The notes under the pieces were generated by a model. That model saw nothing but the letters and a program-made list of their open reading frames with translations, had not been told where the DNA came from and searched no databases. From assembly GCA_025403435.1 (NCBI GenBank), contig CM046342.1, positions 18,499,596 to 18,563,595 on the forward strand: a DNA stretch of 64,000 nucleotides, read 5' to 3'. The DNA comes from Artocarpus heterophyllus (Eukaryota > Streptophyta > Magnoliopsida > Rosales > Moraceae). Of the stretch, positions 1-13,145 are shown piece after piece. Numbering within the stretch: the stretch's first letter is position 1; every line of letters begins with the position of its first letter. The translations under genes and the position numbers were made by a program.

Positions 1-3000
1 GAATCTTATCTATGTGGCCTGCTTGGGACAAAGCTATCATTTTGTTCTTCCTATTTCGAAAGATCTGGATACCGAGAACAAAATTAGCCTCACCCAAGTC
101 TTTCATGTCAAACTGCTTAGTCAGCCATAATTTGACCGATGACAACGCCCCAACGTCATTGCCAATTAGCAGAATGTCATCTATATAGCGCAATAGAAAA
201 ACTACATTCTCATCTTTAATGTGTTTGTACATACACGGTTTGTCCACATTTTGTGCAAACCCATAAGTCTTGATCACTTGATTAAATCTTATGTTCTAAG
301 AATGCGATGCCTGCTTAAGTCCATAAATTGACTTCAGTAGCTTACAAACCTTACCCTCCTAACCCTTGGCCTTAAACCTGTCTAGTTGTTCCATATAGGT
401 GGACTCATCAAGATAGCCATTTAGAAAGGCCGTCTTGACATCCATTTACCCAATCTCGTACTCGAGAGCAGCAACTATGGAGAAGAGAATCCATATGGAT
501 TTAAGCATGGCTACAGGCGAAAAGGTTTCCTCGTAATCGATTCATTCCTTTTGCATGTATCCCTTAGCTACCAGTCTAGCCTTAAAGGTTTCGACCTTTC
601 CATCCACTCCTCTTTTCCTCTTGTAGATCCACTTACATCCTATGGGTTTTACCCCTTCAAGAAGATCCATAAGCTCCCAGACCTGATTAGTCTCCATAGA
701 TTTCATCTTTATTTTCATGGCCTTTGTCTAGAGTTTCAAATCAACCTCCTCCAAAGCCTTTACATAAGTGTAAGGATCTCTGTTATGTTCATTCGGTTCA
801 GCCAAGTAGGCCTCACCATTGAACATATACCTCTCAAGTTGACACCCGATCCTCCCACAATGCCAAAGCCCCTTATGTTGTTGTTCACGTTCGTTTGGTT
901 TTTCTACACTTATTGGAGTGGTTTCTATTGGAACCCCAAGAGTGATCGAATCACTTCTCAACTCCTTGAGCACCACTTTGCTTCGAGGCTTAAAGTTATT
1001 TATATAACTCTCCTCAATGAAAGTTGTATTAGTTGAATCCACGACTTTGTTTTCCTTTGGGTTATAGAAATAACCCCCTTTAGTCCCTTTTGGATATCCT
1101 ACAAATATGCAAACTTCTGAATGTGCTTCCAACTTATTCGCATCCTTAAATAAGACATAAGCCAGACATCGCCATATGTGAATATGGTTTAAGGATGTCT
1201 TCTTGCCTGTCCACAACTAGTGAGGAGTTTTAGGAACCTATTTTGAAGGCACATTGTTTAAAAGATAACATGCGGATTTTAGTGCATATCCCCAAAACGA
1301 TAAAGGCAATGATGAATAACTCATAATGGACCTGACCATATCCAACAAAGTCCTATTTCTTCTCTCTGCTACGCCACTCTATTGCAGAGTGCCCAGCACA
1401 GTCAAATGGGATAGAATCTCATTCTTTAATAATTGTCCCAAGAACTCATAAAAAGATATTCTCCACCTCGATCAGATTGAAGTGCCTTTATAGGTCTACC
1501 TAATTGCTTTTCCACTTCAACCTGAAACTCCCTGAACTTGTCATAAGTTTCACTTTTGTGGTGCATCAAGTACTCATACCTATACCTTGAGTAATCGTCA
1601 ATAAAAGTAACAAAGTACTCATACCCTCCTCGTGCTTGGATGTTCTTCAATCCGCAAACATCACTATGCAAAAGTTTCAGAACCCCTTTAGCCCTATTGC
1701 CCTTAGACCCAAATGGTCTTTTGGTCATTTTACCCTCTAAACAAGATTTACAGTGTGGTACAGATTCTACCTTTAAGTGATTTAAAGGTTCATCCCTTAC
1801 TAACGTTTGAATCCTATTTAGGTTAATATGAACAAGTCGCAAATGCCAAAGATAAGTCTTATTAGAGTGAGAAGTTTTAAGTCTTTTAGAGTTATTATTA
1901 ATCATCTCAGCATTAAGCAGTAAGTCCATCTTAGGTTTGATAAAATATAGATTATTTTGCATCCATCTAGAACAGATAAAAGATTTGTTTTACGAATCAC
2001 CACTTTATTTTTAAAAGAAACCAAGTAGGAGTCTTTAAATAAACAAGCTATAGAAATTAAATTCCTTTTAATTTTAGGAACATAAAAACAATCACGCAAA
2101 ATTAAATTCCTATAATTATCAAAATAAAGATGGACGTCTCCCACTGCTTCAGTTAAGACCAAGGATCCATCACCCATCCAAAGCGCGAAGTCTTCATATA
2201 GCAGACTTCTTGTTTCTTTGAACTCCTGCAGAGAAACGCAAACCTGATTAGTTGCTTCAAAATCTATGACCCAAATGTCATTAGATTCCTCAACTAAACA
2301 AATTTCTAAATATAGAAGATCACACCTACCTCCTTGGGAGGGGAAGTTCTCGCAATTTTTTTTTTATGTGCCCAACCTTTTAGCAAAAGAAGTACTTGAG
2401 CTTCTTCGGGTTCTTCTTCCTTTTCTTCTTGTTCTTACTGTTGGCAAGACTAGAAGACTTCCCATTCTTGGCCCATTGTTTCTTTCCTTTCCCAGGATTA
2501 GGGCTAGAACCAAAAGCAGTTGCCAAGTTGGCCTCTCCACCAACAGGAGACTCCTTGATCAACAGTTTAAACTCCTATAACTGTTTCATCAACTCAGTCA
2601 AGGTCAAATCTTACCTATTGCTTAAATTAAATGTAGCTCTAAAAGGTATAAATTCCTTAGATATAGTCTCAAAGACCATAGTCATCTAAGTTTCAACATC
2701 GATGTCAGCTTCATTTGTTGTGCCTTAGCGAGATAACCCATGACTAACATCATATGCTCCTTTATAGACATCCTTGGTCTCTGCTTGTAGTTCAAGAGTT
2801 TCCGAAGCGCCCCTTATCGCTTTGTTAAGGCTTGGCCTATAAACATGTCTTCTAGATGATCCAAGATCTGCTTAGCAATCTCATAATCCTCATCTTAAGT
2901 CTACAGCATGTTATTCATGCTAGCCATAACATAATAGTGAGCCTGATCATTAGCATCTTTCCAATGATCATATGCTTGGATTTGATCGTTAGTGGAATCT

Positions 3001-3149
3001 CTCATTGGCTCGAGCGAACACAGTGTCGTTAGCATAAATTTCAGTTTCTCAACAGACTGGACGGTGTTTAGGTTCTGTTTCCAATCATTATGATTCTCTC
3101 CAATTAATTGGTATTTGTCAAGTATCGATGATAAAGCATTTTTAGACAT
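1..3149 (-). pseudogene. Degenerate copia gag-pol, element 1
   Basis: The gag start (MSKNALSS) is at 3149 on the minus strand. Going leftwards come a gag core, a lysine-rich stretch before a zinc knuckle (about 2380-2560), a protease/integrase leader (1902-2177), the integrase zinc-binding region and catalytic core (1426-1962, with FIDDYSRY and SDRGGEY), the integrase C-terminus (728-1216) and the start of RT (below about 560, including a DD-containing palm motif near 170-190). Frames change repeatedly and stops interrupt it, so no functional polyprotein can be made. RNase H lies beyond base 1. Identity is clear from the collinear match to family A; exact break positions were judged by eye. 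Confidence 0.88.
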
Positions 3150-4781
3150 TTTTAATCTACAATAAGGAATCATATACCAAACATAAGCAAACATATCATA
3201 ATAATTTAGTAAGCTAACACAATCATGTAAAATATACAAATATGTTTATACGTCAAAACCTTGACTATATCACAACCTTACAACGATAATTACCAACTCA
3301 GAATTCAACAAGCTCCTAGAGGATTCTTGTCAAATTCAATCAGGAACACAAATCCCCTCCTAATTAATATATGTCATTCAGGACCTGTATCATCTAGCAT
3401 ATATTAATAATCGCTTCTTTGGCTATTAATTTCATTAACAGAACTCCTAGGGGAGGTTAATAATAAAATTAACATGAGTGTATAACCATTGTTTCAATAT
3501 TTTATCTATGATTTACAATCACCACCTAGGGTTGTGCAACCATAAATCATGCTAAAATACATTATCCTCTTAGATATCCAACTTGGCACATGATGAAGTC
3601 CCTTCCTAGGGGGTCGGAATCACCATGTGCTACCTATGGAGCAACGATGGAGGTCGTAGGTCTTCCCTTTGAAAACTTTCTCCCACGCATTCTTTTAAAA
3701 TCAAGGTTTTATTTTATAAATATGCATGAACAATTTTTAATTAAGTGGCACTCTTTATTCTATATGACATGTTATCAATATATATGGTAAATCATATTAT
3801 AATACAGACAAGCAAAGCAATCATGCAAAGCTACAAGTAAAATAATAATAAATAACCGTAAGATTATGGTTCCACCCTAGAGAAAAGAAAACTAAGATTA
3901 CAAGAGAATAATCGAAACATTTTATTGATTCTTCATCTTGAATCTTCAAGTTATATCCTTCTTTATATAACTTCCATCTTCAAGTCTTCAATCCCGCATA
4001 GATCGAATACTCCATATTTCCAGTCATATCCAAATTTAATGTCTATCAGAATTATCCCAAAAATAAAATCAAAACTACATAAAAAATGCACCTTTTTGAA
4101 AAAGATCACAGCTTTCTACTAGTATGCCAATCTATGTGATCACCCTGCCGGTCATGATCTGTCGGCATACTGATCTTGATAGTTCGGCCTACCAAACTGG
4201 AGAGTTTGGCTTGCCACCAGAGCCACCAGATTTTTGTCCCGTTGACGGCTTGCCGAACTTGAAGTCTGGCCTATCGATTTGCGACCATCGGTATACCGAC
4301 TGAGTAGAAATCATACTTTTTAGAAACTACAGTTTTTAATGCAATTTACCAATTTTATTTTCAACAATTCAAAAACATAAAATTAAAGACTTAAGAAATG
4401 CATGGTAATGCTATTATCCATCTTTTAGATCCGTCTTGTAGATACGTCTTCTCCAAATGATTATTTAATTACGAAATTCTTACAAATTAAATAATAATTC
4501 ATAGATAGACATGATAGTTTTCCATCTAATTACATGAAAAACATATATACACATTCTAACCTCTAAGGAACCATAACTGGTATTAATTAATAATTAATAA
4601 TTTAATCAACCATAATTAATTAATAAACATTCACCATATAATCCATGACAACATAAAAATATATAAAAATCTAAAGTGCCAACTCTCTAAAAAATTAAAT
4701 TTAAGTATAAAAGGGATCAAAATCACATAATTTATTCATATAGCATGATCACGAACTTGGAAATTTACATAAAAAATCATG
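3150..4781 (-). other. Untranslated leader of element 1
   Basis: A 1.6-kb non-coding leader lies between the primer site and the gag start. It holds the CCTAGG-containing motifs near 3318, 3448, 3527 and 3606 and the quasi-palindromic TCGGC/GCCGA cluster near 4138-4306, both at the places seen in element A. A splice-acceptor-like TTATTGTAG precedes the gag ATG. Confidence 0.7.
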
Positions 4782-4793
4782 GCTCTGATACCA
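4782..4793 (-). other. Primer binding site (initiator Met tRNA), element 1
   Basis: On the minus strand this reads TGGTATCAGAGC, the usual copia primer site complementary to the 3' end of initiator methionine tRNA. It starts two bases inside the LTR end. Confidence 0.9.
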
Positions 4794-6106
4794 ATTGTTA
4801 GAAAATAGTACGCAGTGAAATTTTAAAATTTTTAATCTTAGAGTATTTTTCAAAACACAAGTTTGACACACTATATGCATAAATTAACTAGATTTTACTA
4901 ACCTTGCTTGCCGAAAAGCTCCGCAATCTATGAAGAGAAGTAACATTCTAAAATAGCCTCAATCAATTGGTTTTCTTTGCTATTCTCTATCCATGATCGG
5001 TGTGTGCATGGGCACACTCATATAGCTTTTCCACCAGGCGACCCTCCTTCTAACCAATTAAGAAACACCCAAAGCTAGTGTTTGTGATTTGTGAACAATA
5101 GCTTTTCGAGGAGTCACAAAGTATTACTCGCAAAGTCACACTCTAGATTTCTTAACTGATCTAAATAACAACGAGTCTCATTCCTTTTCTATAGAGGTTA
5201 GGCCCATGGGTCAGTCCTTATCAAATAAGGCCTTGAAAATTCAAATCAGAATCAAATTAGAATCAATATCAAATAAAATCTACATGAAAACATGTGATCT
5301 ATTTATCGCACAGTCGATACGCCGAACTAGCAGATCGGCCTGCCAAACTTACGATAAATAATCCCTACAAATCTTTATTTCTCATCCTAAATTCTTGAGA
5401 TAGAGCCTCAGTTTTAATTCAAATAACCCAATAGAGAAGTCATCTGATTAAAACAGTCATATCTAGATAATCTCTAGGAAAATAAATATTCCTGATAATT
5501 CAACAAGTTTATCTTGAATTAATTTATTCAAAATTAATCCAACCGACAAACATACATGACTTATCTAATCTTGATAATTCAACAAGTTTGTCTTGAATTA
5601 ATTTTTCACAAAATCAATTCAACCGATAAACAAACATGAATTATCTGATCCTATCAAATTTTCAACCAATTTGATAATTTGACACAAGTCACCAATTATT
5701 GAAAAAGCACGTCGTATCGTTATAGGATTTTTTATGAGCTAACAAGGGAGACCTGATGGACCTATATAGTTCAAGCTCTCGATAATTATGAAACTCAATA
5801 TCCCAGATATACATTTAATAATTATCAACTCCAACGCTACTCCACTAAAAGCTCAAAGCTGCACTCTCGAACTATATAGAATTATAAAGCCCTTACAGCT
5901 AAGTCTCTATGACATATCATAATGTATCGTATCCCCATAAGATTATCCATAATCAACTTAAGGACAAGTTTCGTCTTACTTTCCTAATTATTTTTCTCTT
6001 ACGTTTCATTATCTCACCATTAGAAAACTTACCATCCAACGACAGTATACCATTTAGTACACCTATGTATCCAAATGGTTGAACTCTCCAGTTTTCCAAT
6101 TACAAG

Positions 6107-8979
6107 CACTAGTAGAAATTGTAGATTACACAACGGTTTAAAACCATCGTGGTAGTTTTCAAGAAGGTTTAAAAACTATCGTGTAATCGTCCGTCGTAGT
6201 ATTAACGAGACTTTTTACGATGGTTTTTTACCGTCGTGGATTCCTTATTTTGGTGGGGCTATGGGATCTTAGGACGAAGCTACCATGATGGTTTTCACTA
6301 AAAACTGTCGTGAAAAGCTAAGCTTGCATGATAGTTTTTATGAAAACCATCGCGTTAGGCCCTGAGGCTTCCATGACAGTTTTTGTAAAAACTGTCGTAG
6401 AAGGCCCTTCACGATGGTTTTTTAAAAAAATTGTCGTGGAAGGCCTTTCATGACGGTTTTTTTAAAAACCGTTGTGGAAACCCTTTCACGGCAATTTTTA
6501 TGAAAACCATTGTGTAAGACTCTTGTTTCACGATCATTTCACTAAAAACCGTCGTGAAAAAGTTGGTTTGAAGCTAAAAAAATAACCAAAACTTTTGGTT
6601 TCCCACGGGATGAATGGTCCTGTGTTTTCACCATTAATACAATGACCCAACTTCATAATCACATAATTATATTGAACTATAAAATTTTGGCAAAATCATA
6701 TATATATTTACATTGTAAAGTCATATACTCTTTTCATGCTTGCACAACAGTTGATGGATTTTTGGTATCTGAGTCCATGCATGCTATCATGTGTGAGGTA
6801 AAGAAAAAAAACAAAAATAAATATAATTAACAAAAATAATGAAAATAAAATTAATTAACTAAAACACAAAGACAAATACAAACGCACAGTCATAGAAACT
6901 TTTCATTAAACATGTGGTGGGTATCACAATAATACTTAGACATCACAAACATATAAAAAGTAACCTATTCTCACACCAAAATGCTAAATGTTGTTCAAAG
7001 TTCTTTCAAACACCAAATACAAGTAACACATACTAAATGGCAAATAACAATTTAATATAACTAATATTAAAACTAAAACTAAAGCTAAATAACACTAAAA
7101 TAACCAAATAATACTAAGTTTAGAACTAACAATAACACTAAAACTAAAAGTAATGGTTTTAAATTTACCAACGGCGGTGGAGTAGGTGGAACGGCAAAGG
7201 ACGAGTCGAACAATGGTGGAGTCGGTAGAATGTCAAGGGATGAGGATGAACGGTGGTGAATGGCGTCAGGTTTGTTAGGTGGGTCTTGAAGAGAATGATA
7301 AAGGAATGTCAAAGTCGGTGGAATGCCGTGGGGGTTGGTTTCGTCGGTGGCTAGGTCATGGGGGGAGGAGTTAGAGAGAGAAAGGGGTTTGAGAGTTAGT
7401 GGGTTTGAGTGAGAGAAATTTCGAATAAATAGAGAAGGCCATGTCGTTGGTGCTGGATTAAATTTTGGCAAGATACTAAAAATTTTGAATATGTGAAACA
7501 TTTCACGACGGTTTTTACAAAAACCGTCGTGGAAGGTCCTCATGTTTGAAATTTTTAGTAGCCTACCAAAATTTAATCTTTCACGAAGGTTAAATTTGGG
7601 CAGTAAACTAAAAATTTCAAACATACAAACCTTCCATGATGGTTTGTATAAAAACTGTTATGAAAGGTTAAATTTGGCGACATACTAAAAATTTCAAACA
7701 TGAGGACCTTCCACGATGGTTTTTGTAAAAATTGTCATGAAAGGCCATCTGGCTTCCACGACGGTTTTTGTGAAAACCGTCGTAAAAGGCCTTTCACGAC
7801 ATTTTTTACAAAAACCATCGTGGAAGGTCCTCATGTTTGAAATATTTAGAATGTAGCCAAATTTAACCTTTCACGATGGTTTTTATAAAAACCATCGTGG
7901 GAGGTTTGTATGTTTGAAATTGTTAGTTTCCCGCCTAAATTTAACCTTCATGAAAGATTAAATTTTGATAGGCTACTAAAAATTTCAAACATACAGAACC
8001 TTCCACAACGATTTTTGTAAAAACCGTCGTGAAAGGTTTAATTAGGCAAGATACTAAACATTTCAAACATTCAAACCTTCCATGATGGTTTTTATAAAAG
8101 CCATCATAAAAGATTAAATTTTCCAAAGATTAAATTTTCTAAAGATTTTAAAACCTTTTACAACGGTTTTTACAAAAACCATCATGGAAGGTCCTCATGT
8201 TTGAAATTTTTAGTAGCCCGCCAAAATTTAATCTTTCACGAAGGTTAAATTTGGGCGAGAAACTAAAAATTTCAAACATACAAGCCTTCCACGATGGTTT
8301 GTATAAAAACCATTGTGAAAGGTTAAATTTGATGACATACTAAAAATTTCAAACATGAGGACCTTCCACGATAGTTTTGGTAAAAACCATCGTGAAAGGC
8401 CCTGTGGCTTCCACGATGGTTTTAGTAAAAACCGTCGTGAAAGATCTTTCACTACGGTTTTTACAAAAACTATCGTGGAAGGTCCTCATGTTTGAAATTT
8501 TTAGAATGTCGCCAAATTTAACCTTGCACTATGGTTTTTATAAAAACCGTCGTGGAAGGTTTGTATGTATGAAATTTTTAGTTTCCCACCCAAATTTAAC
8601 CTTTGTGAAAGATTAAATTTTGACAGGCTACTAAAAATTTCAAACATGTAGAACCTTCGACGACAGTTTTTATAAAAACCGTCGTGAAAGGTTTAATGAG
8701 GCAAGATACTAAAAATTTCAAACATCCAAACCTTAAATTTTCCAAAGATTAAATTTTCTAAAGATTTTAAAACCTTCCACGGTGGTTTTTATAAAAACCA
8801 TCGTGAAAGGTATAATCTTACACAACGGTTTTTAAAAAATCATCGTGGTAGCTCCTACCAATACCACGACGGTTTTCGTCTTCGCAGGCATAACTCGCCG
8901 CCTTTTTTTTCCTTATTACGATGATTTTTTAGAAACAGTCGTTAAATAAAGGTCGTATAATCTTAAATTTGTTGTAGTG
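6107..8979. mobile_element. Non-autonomous CACTA (En/Spm-type) DNA transposon
   Basis: The ends are CACTAGTAGAAATT on the left and AAATTTGTTGTAGTG on the right, which are inverted CACTA termini. A 3-bp target duplication AAG flanks it (6104-6106 and 8980-8982). Removing the element plus one AAG rejoins the family A LTR sequence. Both sides carry many subterminal repeats of the ACGACGGTTTTT / AAAAACCGTCGT kind, each able to fold into a hairpin; the middle (about 6560-7480) is unique. No transposase is visible, so it would depend on a helper. The minus-strand frame at 7085-7624 resembles nothing I know and is probably chance. Confidence 0.92.
7500..8811. repeat. Tandem 656-bp duplication of hairpin array in the CACTA element
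   Basis: The block 7500-8155 recurs at 8156-8811. The marker GGTCCTCATGTTTG is at 7534 and 8190, and the following hairpins occur in the same order. Each block contains several ACGACGG...CCGTCGT hairpins separated by AT-rich spacers ending TTTCAAACAT or ATGTTTGAAA. The copies differ at many positions, so the duplication is not recent. Confidence 0.8.
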
Positions 8980-9659
8980 AAGATAATGCATATAAGAGGA
9001 TATCTCTTCTCTTAAAGAGGAGCTATGGATTCTATATCTATAAATAACTGGTCTGCGCTATCAAGAGTCATGCCTCCAATATACCAGCATACGTACCACT
9101 ATTAAAATGTGGATGTCACCCTTTGGTACATCAAAAGACATAAGTCAAGACTACGGACCCACTATTTATCTTAGGATTAAGATACAATACAAATAATTGT
9201 CTAAAGTGAATCGATTTGTTGAGATAGAATTTTTTATCCAAATCAATTCACTCTATGTCCTAATCCAACACATGGTCACCTATGATAATGTGCTAATGTT
9301 TCTAGTCATGGAGTCCTCCTCCGATAGCTAAGACAAACCATCTCCTTTTAGGGATATTGACAACATAACAATTTTTATATGAATAAAGTGCCCAACTTTA
9401 TTCCCTCGATTGTAGATCTTATGATTTAGACCATCACCTTTAGAATCATGTCTTTCGTATAATCTGTCCATCATATGCCCAATTCTTAAAGGTTTAGTTC
9501 GATAGTCTCAGATTTTTATTTGCTTATCATACATATAACAAACATGAACGTAAAGAGGACAAGATTTGGTATATATGAATAATAAATAAATTCTTTATTG
9601 ATAAAAATGTCTCCAAAAACATATTAGATTTTTACTCCTTAGGGCACACATGTCTAACA

Positions 9660-10496
9660 ACATAAAATGACATTTCATTTGGCATGTCGTTTGGATCTAG
9701 AGGAGATGTTTTACTTAATTGTAAAAACAACAAGTCGTTTTGGGCTTAAATGCCTAAACAACATCTCATTTTCTAAAAGCATACAATAAAAAAAAACTCC
9801 AAGAATTAAAAAATTCAATCTTAATTTTTTATGAAATTTTCATAAACTTTTGTATTTTTGTGAAAAATTCATAATTTTTGGCTTTTATTAGGAATGTTGT
9901 ATTTTCGTGTCGAAAATATTTTTGTATTATTATATGCTAAATTATTTTATGTTGTTTGTATAATTTAATGTTTTATTATGCATATAATTTTGATAAAATA
10001 TATTAGTGCATAAACTTTTGAATTTTGTTCATATTAATTTGTATACAAACAATTTTTAGAATTAAATTTAAATATCTAGTGATCCATATAATTTTAATTA
10101 ATGAGAGTTTAGCCACACTTTCTTTAATTATGCAAAGTTATATGTTAAGTGGCCGAGGATCACACAAAGAAAAATGACATTTATTGTGATTAATCACATT
10201 TGATATAATAAATTTTATCCCATAGGAATTTTTATTATATTTATATGATTAATTAGGATAGAATATCATATTATATTTCCTAATTAGCCCACAAGAATTA
10301 AGAAAAGGAACACAATTTGATAATTTTTCATGAAGTTAAATTGATCTAATTGAATTAAAACTTTAGTTCATATGCAAGTTTTATGTCATTAGATTCATAA
10401 TTTTTAGAACTTGTATATACATTGGTAAAACATTATATATATTTTTAGTCTTAAAATTAAGTATTGTAAGCATGTATGTTTAATTTTTATATAGCT
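9660..10496. other. AT-rich stretch before copia remnant C, no gene seen
   Basis: No open frame of interest. It follows the LTR end of element 1 and precedes the gag start of family C, so it may hold the LTR or leader of that element, but I find no primer site or clear LTR end. Confidence 0.4.
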
Positions 10497-12270
10497 ATGC
10501 AACTTGTAAATTTTTATGATATTAAGTGCAAGATTCTTAAACTAAATGGGGACAACTCTAAGGTTTGGAAAGAAAGAGTTCTCCTTCATTTGGAATGGAT
10601 GGACATTAATTATGCTATTAGAAAAGACAAACCAACCATTACTATGACCAACACTTCTACTAAAAAGGCTCTTTATGAACAATGGAGCAACCTAATCACC
10701 TTAGCGTGATGTTCATAAAGACCAAAATTTTTGTAATATTCATCGTTTTGTTGATCACATGACAATGTCAGGGCATTACTAAAGGCAATAGATGAGTATT
10801 TTGCCACTTTAGATAAGGCACCTGCTAGTACCCTAATTATGAATTTTTTATCCTTAAGGCTCACCGGTGTAAGAGGTGTGCGTGAGCACATCATGCAGAT
10901 AAGGGACACTATGGCTCAACTCAAAACACTTGAGTTTTATATGTTTGAATTCTTTCTTTTGTACTACATACTAAAAACTCTTCCATAGCAATATGGGCCT
11001 TTCAAAATCTCTTATAGTACACATAAGGATAAATGGTCAATTAATGAACTTCTAACTATGTGTGTTCAAGAGAAAGGAAGGTTGGTGATGGAAATGGATG
11101 AGAGTGCATCACTGGCAACACATGAAAAGGACCAGAACAAAGGAAAAAATCAAACCAAGCAAAACAAAATGGGAAAGGTAAAATACCTCCCCAAGGTGGA
11201 AATAAAAGGGAATCTAGGTGCTTATTCTGTAAAAGGAAGGGACACATGAAGAATGATTACATCAAATTTCAGCAATGGCTTGAAAAGAAAGGTAAATCAA
11301 TCTTGTTTGTTTGTTATGAATCTAATATGATTGATGTTAATCATAATACATGGTGGATTGATTCTGGTGCTATGATCTATATTTGTAATACCTTGCAGGG
11401 CATGCGAAACCTAAGAAAGCCAGTGCGAAGTGAGCAAAGTATCTTATCAGAAAACAAGATCAATTCATATATGGAGGCTATTGGAATGTGTAGTTTAGTT
11501 CCAAGTAGTAATTATGTTTTAGAGTTATAAATGACATTTTATATTCCAAATTTCTCTAGAAATTTTATTTCAGTTTTAAGACTTGTACCTTTGGGATATT
11601 CCCCTAGTTTTTTAGAAATATCTTTTAGTTTGTTTTATAAATCTGATCACGTTGGAAATACTATATTATCTAATGGTCTTTTTGCTATTAATCTACAACA
11701 TAATACCGTTATGCATGTTCACGTTGGTAATAAATGATATATTATGAATGAAGATTCCTCTATGTTGTGGCATTAGAGATTGGAATATTTCATCAAAGAA
11801 AGAATTAAGAGATTAGTAAATGATGGAGTACTTAGTACTTTGGATTTTACTGACTTTAACACTTATGTGGGCTGCATTAAGGGAAAGCAAACCAACAAGT
11901 CAAAGAAAGGTGCAAGAGGAGTATATCTATCTTTGATATCATACATTCAGATATTTGTTATCTAGACATGGATAATCGTGGTTTAAAATACTTCATCTTT
12001 TTCATAGATGATTACTCACGATATATGTATCTTTACTTGCTTCATGACAAGAATAAAGCATTAGATGCCTTTAAGGTTTTTAAGGCTAAACTAGAGAAAC
12101 AATGTGGAAAGCAAATTAAGTTCATGAGAACTAACAAAGTGGAGAATATTATAGTAGAGACATTGAGAATGGACAAGCACCTAATCCATTTGCAAAGTTT
12201 CTTTAGGAGCATAGGATGGTTGTCTAACACACTATGCCTGGTTCTCTAGACCAGAATGGTATGGCAGAAA
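10497..12270 (+). pseudogene. Degenerate copia gag-protease-integrase (family C)
   Basis: A plus-strand remnant distinct from families A, B and D. The gag starts MQLVNFYDIKCKILKLNGDN at 10497. A zinc-knuckle-like CLFCKRKGHMKND (about 11218-11260) has lost its last cysteine. The protease motif WWIDSGA is near 11350. The integrase leader covers 11531-11737, and the catalytic-core piece FFIDDYSRYMYLY lies near 11995-12030. Similarity ends just after the integrase glutamate region (DQNGMAEK, about 12250-12270), so RT and RNase H are deleted. Stops at 10707, 11528, 11735, 11963 and 12247 break the frame. The expected catalytic-core motif SDRG or SDNG is ruined (RTNKVENI). Confidence 0.82.
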
Positions 12271-13145
12271 AAAAAAAACAACAAACATTAATTATTATTA
12301 ATTTACTTATGAGATAATTAAATTATAAATAATTATTGGAGCTTAAATTATATATTTCCATTGGGTCCCCTTGCTAGCTCCACAACATATTTTCAGATGG
12401 ATCAATAGAAATTTTCTTAGATTAATTTTGTCATCAGAGGCAAATTATAAATTCACATAGCCGTCCACCAGGACTGTATGTGGCGCCACACACTAGAACT
12501 CTAAGATTCTAAGGTGGCACCATATTCATGATTTAAGTTTCAAATAGATCACGCGATCTTCATGTAATCTATTTGTTATCTTATAGTAGATAAAAATCTT
12601 TTTCAAGAGTTGAAATAGATTTTGTAGATACTTATTTGAATTATGAGATAATTTAAATAATTAAGAAAATTATAGAAGATATTTATTTTAAAAGTTAAAA
12701 TAAATAATACCTCAATTTGAACTAATCAGATCTTGTGCAAATTATGGATGGATACAGAATTACACTGAATCATGTAGTTGGGACATAGATCATTCTCCTA
12801 TTGGAGAAATGACAGATAACACCCAACCACCTTAGTGGTGGGCATGATTCTCTCCAGGAAATCTCTCTAGAGATTACGTTCTAACCACCTAACTAGTGTG
12901 TCTATAAATAGGCCTTGGAGGCTCTAATTTCGAAGAGACTTTTCTCTAGCTTCCATCTAGTGTTTCTTTAGCTCTTCCCTTTAGAGTTTAGAGAATCTCT
13001 GCCAAGAGGAAAGATTAGAAGGAGATATTATAGAGATAATCTAAGAAATCTCACCGATCCTACACACTAGTTGATCCAGAATGAGGAGAATAGTGAGAAA
13101 GATTTGAAGGTTTTAGAACACTTGATCATCCAGAGCTATTACCTT
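12271..13145 (+). repeat. LTR-like remnant with TATA box
   Basis: A non-coding stretch with LTR habits: the GGGTCCCCTTGCTAGCTC block seen in family A LTRs (near 12363), a TATA box TCTATAAATAGG at 12901-12912, and a pyrimidine-rich tail. It may be the 3' LTR of family C, whose coding part stops just before. Termini are not resolved. Confidence 0.45.

Larger units (their letters stand above)
1..9659 (-). mobile_element. Ty1/copia element 1 (family A), decayed, 3' end outside window
   Basis: On the minus strand the order is 5' LTR (4796-9659), primer binding site, a long leader (3150-4781), then gag-protease-integrase-RT reading leftwards off the window edge. The protein pieces match the family A element at 42996-52632 throughout. 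The LTR is 4864 bp only because a 2873-bp CACTA transposon sits in it; without that insert it is about 1.99 kb, like the other family A LTRs. Many stops and frameshifts show it is an old copy. The target duplication cannot be tested because the 3' end is not in the window. Confidence 0.9.
4796..9659 (-). repeat. 5' LTR of element 1, split by a CACTA transposon
   Basis: On the minus strand the LTR begins TGTTAGACATG at 9659 and ends TAACA at 4796 beside the primer site. Both ends match the LTRs at 42996-45032. A GTTAGTAA donor-like site lies near 4902. The segment 6107-8982 is the inserted CACTA element plus one copy of its AAG duplication. Confidence 0.88.

Noticed and set aside
551..1036. 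161-codon plus-strand frame in element 1
   Set aside because: Antisense to the integrase C-terminus and RT start of the copia polyprotein.
7085..7624. 179-codon minus-strand frame in the CACTA element
   Set aside because: Composed partly of the hairpin repeat and partly of low-complexity Leu/Pro/Ser sequence; no domain recognised.
7500..8811. CRISPR-like array (short repeats with regular spacing)
   Set aside because: Repeats are inverted, imperfect, lie between CACTA ends in a plant genome, and the spacers are themselves repeated.
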